Of a stretch of 64,000 nt of DNA, positions 17,542 through 25,661 are shown piece by piece. Source of the DNA: JAEUJM01 sp964635055 (GTDB taxonomy: Bacteria > Actinomycetota > Acidimicrobiia > Acidimicrobiales > DATDAH01); NCBI GenBank assembly GCA_964635055.1, contig CAZWMT010000012.1, positions 62,001 through 126,000 of the forward strand, in the 5' to 3' direction. The position numbers and the translations under genes were made by a program. Positions within the stretch are counted from its first letter, which is position 1. Each line of letters begins with the position of its first letter. The notes beneath the pieces are model-generated. The model did not search any database and was not told the origin of the DNA. It saw only the letters and a program-made list of their open reading frames with translations.

Positions 17542-17590
17542 CCTACCGGTGGCCCTTCGGCCACGAGAAGTCGCTCGATTCGGGAGCGGG

Positions 17591-17616
17591 GGAACTCAGG
17601 GAGCACTCGGCCGGTC
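17591..17616 (+). promoter_or_regulatory. ECF-type promoter for the PepSY membrane protein gene
   Basis: GGAACT (17591-17596), 16 bases, GTCT (17613-17616). The start codon is at 17625, so transcription would begin at or just before the ATG (leaderless mRNA). The adjacent divergent ECF sigma factor is the obvious user. Prediction from motif and spacing only. Confidence 0.6.
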
Positions 17617-17624
17617 TACCTCCG

Positions 17625-19307
17625 ATGACCTCCACCTCCGACGACTCCTCCGACGACTCCTCCGACGCTGCCGGCTCCGCTGGCGCCTCATCCGAGCAGG
17701 CGGTGACCGAGCAGCCGTCGGGCACCACCACGCTCAAGACCGACAGCGACTTCGAGATCGACCGGCCTCCGCTACCCGGCGACTCCAAGGCCAGCCGGCT
17801 GTGGCGCAGCATCTGGAGGACCCACTTCTACGCCGCCCTGATCGCCACGCCGGTGCTGGTGATGCTGGCCTTGACCGGTCTGGTGATCCTGTACACCGAG
17901 CCGATCCAACACGCACTCAGCGGCGACCTCACGACCGTCGAGGCCGGCGACGAGGCGATCAGCCTCGACAGCCAATTGGCGGCGGCGAACGAGCGCTACC
18001 CCGACCTCACGTTCGTGGCCGTGACCCCTCCGAAGGAGGCCGACCTGTCGACCCGCTTCACGATGGCCGACGAGAACGACTCGTCGTACGAGGTGTACGT
18101 GAACCCCTACGACGGCGAGGTGCTCGGCCGCCAGAAGAGCGGTGACGACATCGTCGGGTTGGCCAACCGCCTCCACGGGTTCTTCAACAACGAGACGGTG
18201 ACGATCCCCGTGCCCACCGTGGCGGGCCTGCTGGGGCCCGACCCCCTGTTCAGCGACGCCGCGCTCGGCGATGTGGTCATCGAGATCTTCGCGGGCTGGG
18301 GCTTGATCCTGGCCTTCACCGGGCTGTACCTGTGGTGGCCGCGCAAGCGGGGCACCGGCAAGGCCCTCTTCGTCCCCCGCCTGGGCAAGCCGGGCCGAGC
18401 GAGGTGGCGCGACCTGCACGCCGTCGGCGGGACGGTGCTGGGGTTCCTCCTGATCTTCTTCGTGCTCACCGGCCTGCCGTGGTCCGCCGCGTGGGGCACG
18501 AGTTGGGCCTACGCGGCCGGCGAGATCACCCCGAACCAGGAGACGAGCTTCTGGGAGTGGGAGGGCCCGGCGTCGGCGGTCCCCGTCACCGGAGACCTCG
18601 ACCGATTGGGCCACCGCATCCCGTGGGCCACGGGGCAGGACGAGATCCCTGCGTCCGACGGCGGCCACGACCACGGTGGAGGTGGTGAGGCGGCCGCGGC
18701 CGAGGGCGAGATGGCCGCCGGCGAGATGGCCATGGGCCCGCCGGCCGACCCCGTGGACCTGCAATTGGTGGCCGACGCGGCAGACGAGGAGGGGATGCTC
18801 GCCGGCTACACCATCTACCCGCCCGCCGACGTGTTGGACGACCCCGAGGCCCCGTTCTACGGCTCGTACGTGGTGTTCAACCCCTGGCCGAGCGACATGG
18901 GCAACCAGGGCGCGCTCTACCTCGACCAGTTCAGCGGCGAGACCCTGGCCAAGAGCACGCCGGAGACCTGGGGCAAGATGCAGTGGGCCACCGAGTTCGG
19001 CATCCAGACCCACATGGGAACGCAGTTCGGGCTGTTCACCCGCATCCTCATGACCACGGGCTGCGTGCTGCTGCTCTGGAACGTCGGCACGGCGCTGGTC
19101 ATGTGGAACAAGCGCCGGCGCAAGGGCACCCTCGGCCTGCCGCGGCGGCCGGTCGACGTGCGCATCCAGCGGGTGCTGGGGATCACCGCGGTCGTGCTGG
19201 CGGTGATCTACCCGCTCTGGGGTCTCAGCCTGGTCTTCGTCCTCCTCCTCGACCGCTACCTCATCCGCCGTCGCCCCAGGTTGCGCTCGGCGTTCGGCAT
19301 GCGCTGA
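17625..19307 (+). CDS. PepSY-associated TM-helix protein (PiuB-like)
   Basis: 560 residues from ATG 17625. An acidic Ser/Asp/Ala-rich N-terminal tail of about 50 residues precedes the PepSY-TM layout: IWRTHFYAALIATPVLVMLALTGLVIL (TM1), an external PepSY region with GEVLGRQKSGDDIVGLANRLHGFFNNETV, TM pairs near 220-240 and 270-290, a His/Gly-rich loop (GGHDHGGGGEAAAAEGEM), a second PepSY stretch (GALYLDQFSGETLAK) and two C-terminal TM helices. Such proteins are linked to iron or heme uptake and reductase functions. The promoter suggests control by the neighbouring ECF sigma factor. The His-rich loop could bind metal; this is inferred. Confidence 0.88.
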   Translation: MTSTSDDSSDDSSDAAGSAGASSEQAVTEQPSGTTTLKTDSDFEIDRPPLPGDSKASRLWRSIWRTHFYAALIATPVLVMLALTGLVILYTEPIQHALSGDLTTVEAGDEAISLDSQLAAANERYPDLTFVAVTPPKEADLSTRFTMADENDSSYEVYVNPYDGEVLGRQKSGDDIVGLANRLHGFFNNETVTIPVPTVAGLLGPDPLFSDAALGDVVIEIFAGWGLILAFTGLYLWWPRKRGTGKALFVPRLGKPGRARWRDLHAVGGTVLGFLLIFFVLTGLPWSAAWGTSWAYAAGEITPNQETSFWEWEGPASAVPVTGDLDRLGHRIPWATGQDEIPASDGGHDHGGGGEAAAAEGEMAAGEMAMGPPADPVDLQLVADAADEEGMLAGYTIYPPADVLDDPEAPFYGSYVVFNPWPSDMGNQGALYLDQFSGETLAKSTPETWGKMQWATEFGIQTHMGTQFGLFTRILMTTGCVLLLWNVGTALVMWNKRRRKGTLGLPRRPVDVRIQRVLGITAVVLAVIYPLWGLSLVFVLLLDRYLIRRRPRLRSAFGMR

Positions 19308-19337
19308 CCCTGGCGGCGTCGTCCGCGGCCTGGAACC

Positions 19338-19742
19338 TCAGGACGCCGGAACCGACTCGATGTAGGCGACGAGCGCGGCCACGTCGTCATCCGACAAGCC
19401 GAACGTCGGCATGATCGGCGCGAACCCCTGCACCGTCTGCGCTGCCGGTTCCTCGATCGAACGCGTCAGGTACCCCGCGTCGGCGACCACGGTCGAGCCG
19501 TCGGTCAACTCGACCTGCGAGCCCGCGAGGCCCTGCCAGGTGGGACCCGTGCCGTTGGCGCCGTCCAGCGAATGACATCCCTCGCACCCCCGCTCCTCGG
19601 AGACGTCCGCCCCTCGCCGCGCCGCTGGCGACAGGTCGGCGCTCGACGACGATTCGTCGGACCCACAGGACGCCACGAGGACGAGCAGCACGACGGCCGC
19701 GGCGGCGAGACGGACGACACCGATGAACTGGCGGGTGCTCAT
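19338..19742 (-). CDS. Lipoprotein c-type cytochrome
   Basis: 134 residues from ATG 19742. The signal sequence ends in a lipobox (VLLVLVASC), so it is lipid-anchored on the outer face. One heme site CEGCH lies near residue 58 with the distal Met in APIMPTFG, and the C-terminus (SDDDVAALVAYIESV) is typical. The pattern GPTWQGLAGSQVELTDGSTV matches the cytochrome c domain fused to subunit II of caa3-type oxidases, here as a stand-alone protein, with no oxidase genes nearby. It probably passes electrons to a terminal oxidase. Confidence 0.9.
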   Translation of the reverse strand: MSTRQFIGVVRLAAAAVVLLVLVASCGSDESSSSADLSPAARRGADVSEERGCEGCHSLDGANGTGPTWQGLAGSQVELTDGSTVVADAGYLTRSIEEPAAQTVQGFAPIMPTFGLSDDDVAALVAYIESVPAS

Positions 19743-19829
19743 GCCGGTTTGGTCGTCCGAGACCAAGCGGCGGTTCCCCGCACTGTCGTCGAGCCTGGCG
19801 CCACTCGCCGATGCCGCCATGACCCGTGA

Positions 19830-20810
19830 TCAACAACACTCCGTCGCCGCGGTGGCCAAGCGGGCAGACAGCGCCGCCACCCGCTCGACGACCTCGGGCG
19901 GACCCTCGACCTCGATGGGGAACTGGACGGCGACCTGCGCCACCGTCGACACGACCCAGTCCATCGACTCGGCCTTGATGCGGACGCGGCAGGTCTCGCC
20001 GTCGATCGCCTCGATGTCCGAGTCCGACCAGCGGACCGCGGCACGGACGGCGTCGACCGGGCCTCGCACCCGGATCACGGCGTCGAAGGGTCTGGGCATC
20101 GATCCGATGGACTGCTCGACGAACGCCGCCGCATCGCCGCCGGGCAGCTCCCTCGCCGCGAACCGGGCGCCCGCCAGCTGCGTCGAGGCGATGCGGTCGA
20201 CGCGGAACGTGCGCCAGTCCCCCCGGCGCACGTCCCATGCCACCAGGTACCAGCGCCGGCCGGTGGACACGAGCTGCTGGGGCTGGACGAGGCGGCGCAT
20301 CTGCTCGCCGTCGCGCCGCTGGTACTCGAAGCGGACCTCCTCGCGATCGCGGCACGCCTGGGCCAGCAGGGCCAGCGCCTCGGGGTCGACGGTGGGGCCC
20401 TGGCGACCGTCGGCCCACCGCAACGACACCACGTTGCTGTGCACCGCGTTGACCCGCCGCCGCAGCCGGTCGGGCAGCACCTGCTCGAGCTTGGCCAGCG
20501 CCCGCAGCGCGGTGTCCTCGATGCCATCGACCGACGCGCTGGCCGCGGCCCGCAGGCCCACCGCGATGGCCACCGCCTCGTCGTCCTCGAGCAGCAGCGG
20601 CGGCATGTGCGAGCCCGAGGCCAGCCGGTACCCGCCGGTGGTGCCGGTGCTGGAGTCGACCGGGTAGCCGAGCGACCGCAGCCGGTCGATGTCACGCCGC
20701 AGCGTGCGGTCGGTGACGCCGAGGCGGTCGGCCAGCTCGGCGCCGGACCAGAACTTGTACGTCTGCAGCAACGACAGCAGCTGCAGCACCCGCTCGGTGG
20801 GATCGGCCAT
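19830..20810 (-). CDS. HTH-WYL transcriptional regulator (YafY-like)
   Basis: 326 residues from ATG 20810, which has GGGGA in front and leaves the upstream palindrome outside the gene; ATGs at 20819 and 20831 are alternatives. The N-terminal winged helix is ERVLQLLSLLQTYKFWSGAE, LADRLGVTDRTLRRDIDRLR, LGYPVDSSTGTTGGYRL. The WYL domain starts near residue 135 with RWYLVAWDVRRGDWRTFRVD, and a WCX-like C-terminal part follows. WYL domains bind small ligands or nucleic acid. The gene is divergent from an ABC exporter with a perfect inverted repeat between, so it probably regulates that transporter and itself. Confidence 0.9.
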   Translation of the reverse strand: MADPTERVLQLLSLLQTYKFWSGAELADRLGVTDRTLRRDIDRLRSLGYPVDSSTGTTGGYRLASGSHMPPLLLEDDEAVAIAVGLRAAASASVDGIEDTALRALAKLEQVLPDRLRRRVNAVHSNVVSLRWADGRQGPTVDPEALALLAQACRDREEVRFEYQRRDGEQMRRLVQPQQLVSTGRRWYLVAWDVRRGDWRTFRVDRIASTQLAGARFAARELPGGDAAAFVEQSIGSMPRPFDAVIRVRGPVDAVRAAVRWSDSDIEAIDGETCRVRIKAESMDWVVSTVAQVAVQFPIEVEGPPEVVERVAALSARLATAATECC

Positions 20811-20831
20811 GTTCCCCATCTTGTCGGACAT

Positions 20832-20852
20832 TGCGGACAGGATCTGTCCGCA
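20832..20852. promoter_or_regulatory. Inverted-repeat operator between WYL regulator and ABC exporter
   Basis: TGCGGACAG (20832-20840), GAT, CTGTCCGCA (20844-20852): perfect 9-base arms. The related half-site TGTCGGACA lies just beside it (20822-20830). The position between two divergent starts makes it the likely binding site of the WYL regulator. Confidence 0.65.
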
Positions 20853-20872
20853 GCGTGTGCGACCGTGACGCC

Positions 20873-22042
20873 ATGATCCACACACGAGGCCTCACCAGGC
20901 ACTTCACCACCAAGGACCACGTCGTCGAGGCGGTCCGCGGCATCGACGTCGACGTCAGCGAGGGCGAGCTGGTCGCCTTCCTCGGCCCCAACGGCGCCGG
21001 CAAGTCGACCACGCTGCGGATGCTCACCACGCTGCTGCGTCCCACCTCGGGGACCGCCCGCGTGGCCGGCTGCGACGTGGTCGACGACCCCGAGGGCGTG
21101 CGCCGGCGCATCGGCTTCATCGGCCAGGGCAACGGTGCCAGCCACAACCAGCGCGTGCGCGACGAGCTGGTGAACCAGGGCCGCTGCTACGGCCTGGCTC
21201 GGGGCGAGGCCGGCGAACGGGCCGACGAGCTGATGGCGTCGCTCGACCTCTCGCCGCTGGCCGGCCGGGTGGTCAAGACGCTCTCGGGCGGGCAGCGCCG
21301 CCGGCTCGACGTGGCCATCGGCATGGTGCACCGGCCCGGGCTCCTGTTCCTCGACGAGCCGTCCACCGGCCTCGACCCCCAGAACCGGGCCAACCTCAAG
21401 GAGCTGATCGAGCGCCTCCGGGTCGAGCACGGCACCACCATCGTGCTCACCACCCACTACCTCGACGAGGCCGACTCGCTGGCCGACCGGGTGGTGGTGA
21501 TCGACCACGGCCGCGTCATCGCCGACGGCACGCCGGAGCACCTCAAGTCCGACCTGGTGGGCGATCGACTGGTGCTCACCGCCGTCGATGGACGTGGCGC
21601 CGCCCTGGTGGCTGCCGCGGTCGAGCGTCTCACCGAGCCCCTGCGGGTGCAGGTGATGGGGGCGGTGGTCGACGCCCGGGTGCGGGGCGCAACCACGCTC
21701 GCCCCCGTGCTGCTCCGGCACGTCGACGCCGCCGGCGTGGCGGTCGCCGCCGCCGAGGTGTCCCGCGCCACCCTCGACGACGTGTTCCTCACGCTGACGG
21801 GCCGCAGCCTGCGCGAGAGCGCGGTGGCCGACCCCGACGAGCCGACCGGTCCCGAGCCCGCCGGCGGCCGCGTGCCCACGTTCGACGACCTCCCCAGCAG
21901 CGACGGCATCAGGACCGCCGCCACCGACCACGCCGCTCCCACCGACCACCCCGCTCCCACCGACCACCCCGCTCCCACCGACCACGCCGCTCCCACCGAC
22001 CCCGCCGGCACGACCGATCCCGCCCTCCTGGAGGCCTCATGA
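20873..22042 (+). CDS. ABC transporter ATP-binding protein (DrrA-like daunorubicin-resistance type)
   Basis: 389 residues from ATG 20873. Walker A GPNGAGKST is near residue 40, signature LSGGQRRR near 139, Walker B LLFLDEPSTGLD near 160, and the switch His in TTHYLDEADSLADR. A C-terminal regulatory domain with FLTLTGRSLRE marks the DrrA-type subfamily, which exports drugs or lipids. After that comes an odd tail of about 60 residues with repeats of APTDH/APTDHP, encoded by a short tandem DNA repeat (about 21925-22005). The stop overlaps the permease start by four bases. Likely repressed by the divergent WYL protein. Confidence 0.92.
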   Translation: MIHTRGLTRHFTTKDHVVEAVRGIDVDVSEGELVAFLGPNGAGKSTTLRMLTTLLRPTSGTARVAGCDVVDDPEGVRRRIGFIGQGNGASHNQRVRDELVNQGRCYGLARGEAGERADELMASLDLSPLAGRVVKTLSGGQRRRLDVAIGMVHRPGLLFLDEPSTGLDPQNRANLKELIERLRVEHGTTIVLTTHYLDEADSLADRVVVIDHGRVIADGTPEHLKSDLVGDRLVLTAVDGRGAALVAAAVERLTEPLRVQVMGAVVDARVRGATTLAPVLLRHVDAAGVAVAAAEVSRATLDDVFLTLTGRSLRESAVADPDEPTGPEPAGGRVPTFDDLPSSDGIRTAATDHAAPTDHPAPTDHPAPTDHAAPTDPAGTTDPALLEAS

Positions 22043-22800
22043 CCACCACCATGTTCACCGACACGTCCCTGGTCCTCACCCGCGAGCTCAAGCCGTTGGT
22101 GCGCGACCCCTTCTCGGTGATCTTCACCATGGTGCAGCCCCTGGTGTTCCTGGCCCTGTTCGGCCCGCTGCTGTCCGGCGTCACCGGGCTCGACACGGCC
22201 GACGCCCTGCAGTGGTTCGTGCCGGGGATCATCGTGATGTCCGCGCTGTTCGGCGCGTCGATGACGGGCTCGAACCTGCTGATGGAGATGCAGTCGGGCT
22301 CGCACGAGCGCATGCTGGTCACCCCGCTGCACCGCTCGTCGCTCCTCGTCGGCCGGGCGCTGAAGGAGATCGTGCCGGTGCTGATGCAGGCGGCGGTGAT
22401 CGTCGCCGTGGTCATCCCGTTCGGCTTCCGATTCGAGCCGGCCGGCGCGCTGATCGGCATCGTGGTGGTGGCCACCTTCGCGGTGGGACTGGCCGGCCTG
22501 TCGTACTCGCTGGCCATCGCCACCAAGGGCAACGACTGGATCTTCTGGGCCGTGCAGCAGACCCTGATCTTCCCGTTGCTGCTGCTGGCCGGCATGCTGC
22601 TGCCCATCGACGAGGGGCCGGCGTGGCTCGAGTCGCTGTCGAAGCTGAACCCGCTCACCTACATCGTCGATGCCGAGCGCCTGCTGTTCGCCGGCGACAT
22701 CGTCGAGTGGGACGTGGTCTGGGGTGCGGTCGCCGCGGCGCTGGTGCTGGCCGTCGGCCTCACGGTCGGCATCCGCTCGGTCCGCGCCGGCGCCGAGTAG
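22039..22800 (+). CDS. ABC-2 type permease of the DrrB type
   Basis: 253 residues with six hydrophobic segments. The N-terminus LVLTRELKPLVRDPFSVIFT followed by VQPLVFLALFGPLL is typical of ABC-2 permeases. The later motif LPIDEGPAWLESLSKLNPLT with YIVDAERLLF is the usual C-terminal helix-loop. It starts inside the ATPase stop (ATGA), so the two are coupled and form one exporter. The substrate is not evident from the sequence. A strong hairpin follows 24 bases after the stop. Confidence 0.92.
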   Translation: MTTTMFTDTSLVLTRELKPLVRDPFSVIFTMVQPLVFLALFGPLLSGVTGLDTADALQWFVPGIIVMSALFGASMTGSNLLMEMQSGSHERMLVTPLHRSSLLVGRALKEIVPVLMQAAVIVAVVIPFGFRFEPAGALIGIVVVATFAVGLAGLSYSLAIATKGNDWIFWAVQQTLIFPLLLLAGMLLPIDEGPAWLESLSKLNPLTYIVDAERLLFAGDIVEWDVVWGAVAAALVLAVGLTVGIRSVRAGAE

Positions 22801-22823
22801 CCGACCGCTGATCCAGTCATTCC

Positions 22824-22862
22824 CGAGGCAATGGCGCGCGCCGAGCGCGCGCCATTGCCTCG
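22824..22862. terminator. 17-base perfect hairpin, bidirectional T-less terminator
   Basis: The left arm spans 22824-22840, the loop is five bases, and the exact complement spans 22846-22862. It lies between the convergent ABC permease and SRPBCC genes. The arm starts CGAGGCAATGGC, a core shared with the inverted repeat at 4548-4594. Confidence 0.65.
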
Positions 22863-22888
22863 ACTTCGTCGGTGATGGGGCCGTGAGC

Positions 22889-23356
22889 TCAGTGCTGGCC
22901 GCTGGACTCGGCGGCCTCGCGCAGGACCGCGTTGCGGGTCTCGAGCACCCTGGTCATGTAGCGCCGAAGGACCAGCCGGTCGACGAGGGCGCCCAGCGGG
23001 CCGAGGGGGCTGCGGAAATCCACGACGTCACGCATCACCGTGTGGCCGTCGGCCTCCTCGAAGCGGTGCTCGTGGCGCCATTCGCCGAACGGGCCCCGCA
23101 CCTGCTGGTCGACGAAGATCCTGGGCCGGTCGTACTCGGCGATCCGGGAGGTCATCCGGAACGGCACGCCGACGTGCCATGCCCTCCAGGTGACCTCCTC
23201 GCCCGGGCCGGTGTCGCAGCGGCGCTCATCGAGCAGCTCGAGTTCGTTGACAAACGCATGCACCTCCTCATCGGGCGCCGCCCAGCCGAACCGGCCCTCC
23301 TCGTCCTCGAAGTACCCGTCGAGCGAGCTGAGCACCGCAGCGACCAACTTGGCCAT
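22889..23356 (-). CDS. Chimeric protein: DHFR/RibD-like N-terminus joined to SRPBCC-domain C-terminus
   Basis: 155 residues from ATG 23356 (GGAGTGGAG upstream). Residues 1-39 (AKLVAAVLSSLDGYF, GWAAPDEEVHAFVNEL) are the exact opening of RibD-type dihydrofolate-reductase-like proteins, which normally run to about 190 residues and continue with a YGRRMYE-like stretch missing here. From about residue 43 (EVTWRAWHVGVPFRM to RNAVLREAAE) the sequence is the SRPBCC family of COG4276, but it lacks that family's first 45 or so residues. Both halves are incomplete and joined in frame, as after an internal deletion between neighbouring genes. Probably a non-functional remnant, although the frame is intact. 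Confidence 0.7.
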   Translation of the reverse strand: MAKLVAAVLSSLDGYFEDEEGRFGWAAPDEEVHAFVNELELLDERRCDTGPGEEVTWRAWHVGVPFRMTSRIAEYDRPRIFVDQQVRGPFGEWRHEHRFEEADGHTVMRDVVDFRSPLGPLGALVDRLVLRRYMTRVLETRNAVLREAAESSGQH

Positions 23357-23544
23357 CTCCACTCCGATCCGGTCGTCACCACGCAGTACATCCCACGACC
23401 TGAGACCGCGACCCGCTCGCGAGATCATCGGTCACCTGGGCCCAGCGGGGCAGGCGTACCGGCACCGTCGGTCTTCGCGCCCAGCCGTCAGGCACCGCTC
23501 CGTTCGGGCCATTTCCTGTCAGACCCCCTTCGTACGATCAACCC

Positions 23545-24837
23545 ATGTCCGATCCGGTCGCCGAGAGCCGACAAGCGCTGGAAGGGCTCGCCGGTGAGGA
23601 CCGGCGGGGATGGTCCGCCGCGGCCCGCGCCGACCGGGTGCGCGACCTGGCCGGGCTGGCCGAACGCACCCAAGCCGCACTGCTACAGGCGGTCGTCGAG
23701 TGGGACGCCGGTGACGACTGGGCCCTCGACGGGCAACTCTCCGCGCCCAGTTGGCTGGCCTGGCAGGCGCCCATGACCAAGACCACCGGGTCCCGCCTCG
23801 TCGACGACGCCCGCTTCGCGGCCCGCCACCCCGACATCGCCGCGGCCCTCGCCGACGGGGCCATCACCGGTGCTCACCTCACCGCCATGGCCCGCGCCGA
23901 ACACCACCACGAAACCGAGTTCGACCTCTGCCAGGACTCCCTCCTCGAGTCGGCCCGCGACATGTGCCCCACCGACTTCGCCGCGGTGTGCCGCAACTGG
24001 GCCCACCTGGTCGACGACCGCGCCCCCCGAGACCACACCCGCCGCGGGTTCCGCATCCGCGAACTCCTCGACGGCTGGGGTGTCCCCGACGGGCTGTTGG
24101 ACCCCGAGACCGTCGCCCTGTGGAAACGCTGCGCCAAAGACCTCGCACCCCCCGACCCCCCCGACCTGCCCGAAGGGCCCCGCACCGCCAACCAACGCGG
24201 CGCCGACGCCTTCGCCGACCTGTTGCGCCGCCACCTCCGCGGCCACACCGGCGACGCCCCCTCCACCACCGCCGATGTCGTGGTCGACTCCGACACCCTC
24301 ACCCGCCACCGCTTCGCCAAGTTCCTCCACCCCGACCAGCGGGTCCCCCACGACCCCAACTGGGAGACCAGCCGCATCGACGGCCTCCCCCTGGGCCTAC
24401 GCGACGCCGAACGGCTCCTGTGCGACAGCCCCATCGGCGCGCTCATCGTCGACCGGACCGGCGAGATCCTCGACGTCGGCCGCCAAGACCGCTACTACAA
24501 CCGGGCGCAACGACGCGGCATGGCCCGCCGCGACGGCCCATGTTGCCCCTGGCCCGGCTGCGACCGACCCTACGAATGGCTCGACGGCCACCACCTCGAC
24601 TTCTGGCACGCCCACCACGGCGACACCGACATCGACCGCGGCTGTTTGCTCTGCCGCCGACACCACGTCCTGGTGCACAACGGCGGCTGGACCTTCGCAC
24701 GCGACCCCGACACCGGCATCTACACCGCCACCAGCCCCGACGGCCGCACCTACACCAACGACCCCCGCACCAAACACCAACCCCCACCAACCACCACCAA
24801 CACCAACACCAACGCCCGAGCCCCCGCCCTCTGCTGA
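23545..24837 (+). CDS. DUF222/HNH endonuclease-domain protein
   Basis: 430 residues. The N-terminal DUF222 region spans about residues 10-290 (ALLQAVVEWDAGDDWALDGQ, PDIAAALADGAITGAHL). The HNH nuclease is at about 325-385: CCPWPGCDRPYEWLDGHHLDFW with two metal-binding Cys pairs (CPWPGC, CLLCRRHH) and the catalytic HH. The last 45 residues are Pro/Thr/Asn-rich and low complexity. This family (REP13E12-like) is abundant and multi-copy in actinobacteria; its role is unknown, with a mobile-element or defence role often suspected. No intein, intron or insertion ends were seen around it. Confidence 0.9.
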   Translation: MSDPVAESRQALEGLAGEDRRGWSAAARADRVRDLAGLAERTQAALLQAVVEWDAGDDWALDGQLSAPSWLAWQAPMTKTTGSRLVDDARFAARHPDIAAALADGAITGAHLTAMARAEHHHETEFDLCQDSLLESARDMCPTDFAAVCRNWAHLVDDRAPRDHTRRGFRIRELLDGWGVPDGLLDPETVALWKRCAKDLAPPDPPDLPEGPRTANQRGADAFADLLRRHLRGHTGDAPSTTADVVVDSDTLTRHRFAKFLHPDQRVPHDPNWETSRIDGLPLGLRDAERLLCDSPIGALIVDRTGEILDVGRQDRYYNRAQRRGMARRDGPCCPWPGCDRPYEWLDGHHLDFWHAHHGDTDIDRGCLLCRRHHVLVHNGGWTFARDPDTGIYTATSPDGRTYTNDPRTKHQPPPTTTNTNTNARAPALC

Positions 24838-25230
24838 ACTCGGCGGGCGAGTGTCCTCCACCTCGAGGGCAGAGCCCCGACGTCGGCCATCCCGGCTACG
24901 CCACAGGCCGGCGACGGCGATCGCCAGCAACGTCACGACCCTGATCGCGACCCATGCTCCCGAGCCGCGGACGAAAACGACGCGGGCGGCGACGTCGCGT
25001 CCGGCGTCGCCGCCGCGACTCGGCGCCGGCGACCGGGCGCGTCGATGGACCGTCCGCGTCGCCGCGTACAGAGCGCTCTGGGCGCCACCAGGATCGGTGG
25101 CCACCGTGTCCCGCGACGCCGACAGCGACAGCGACAGCCACAGCGACAGGTTCGTGGCCGACCCGACGGAAAGCGCTCCGCCACGTCGTGAGATCGACGG
25201 GGTGGAGCTTCGATCGGCGACTTCGGGCGA
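24838..25230. other. No confident gene; possibly decayed sequence
   Basis: About 390 bases between the HNH gene and the nuclease-like remnant. No frame has a start, plausible composition and family match together. One minus-strand stretch reads like a single hydrophobic helix (VTLLAIAVAGLW) and could be left over from a membrane protein. A short run of GACAGC repeats sits at about 25119-25149. Confidence 0.4.
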
Positions 25231-25610
25231 TCAACTCGCGACCGACAGGACCTTCTCACGGTCGACGGTCGTGAGCGCCACGTCGTAGCGGTCCGTCAAT
25301 TCAGTGGTACGTGGGTACTCCGTGTCGCAGGCAACCACCAACGAACGCACTCGGCTACCCATCAGCGGATTGCCACCGTCGGCTTCGGCGAGGCTGCGGT
25401 ACTTGATGGCCTGATGAATGCCGACGCAGATGTTCTGCTCACCGGCGACCTCGACCTCGACCTCCGTTCGGTCAGGCAGGTGATCGGAAACGGCGCCGCC
25501 TCCAGGTCCGCCGTGACGAGATCGAGGACCATCGCCTTGGCCTCGTCCTTGCGCACGGCGAACGCCACGGCGTTCGTCCTGGCGGCGAGCACGATCCAAG
25601 TCTCGGGGAC
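25231..25610 (-). pseudogene. Frameshifted, 5'-truncated gene fragment, possibly nuclease-like
   Basis: Two overlapping minus-strand frames carry consecutive protein-like sequence: first TWIVLAARTNAVAFAVRKDE through VLDLVTADLEAAPF, then, after a one-base shift near 25496, DHLPDRTEVEVEVAGEQNI and GIHQAIKYRSLAEADG to the stop at 25231. The first frame meets a TGA shortly upstream, so the 5' part is missing. The pattern of a TEVEV strand followed by QAIKYR recalls PD-(D/E)XK-type restriction proteins, but I cannot name a family. Both a truncation and a frameshift argue for a true pseudogene. Confidence 0.55.
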
Positions 25611-25661
25611 TGCTCAGGGCGTCCTGAGGATGCTCTGAGGGTTCGGCCCGACCATGCAGCC

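Noticed and set aside
24397..25104. Minus-strand frame with one hydrophobic stretch
   Set aside because: It extends antisense into the HNH gene and has no domain; at most a relic, so not called as a gene.
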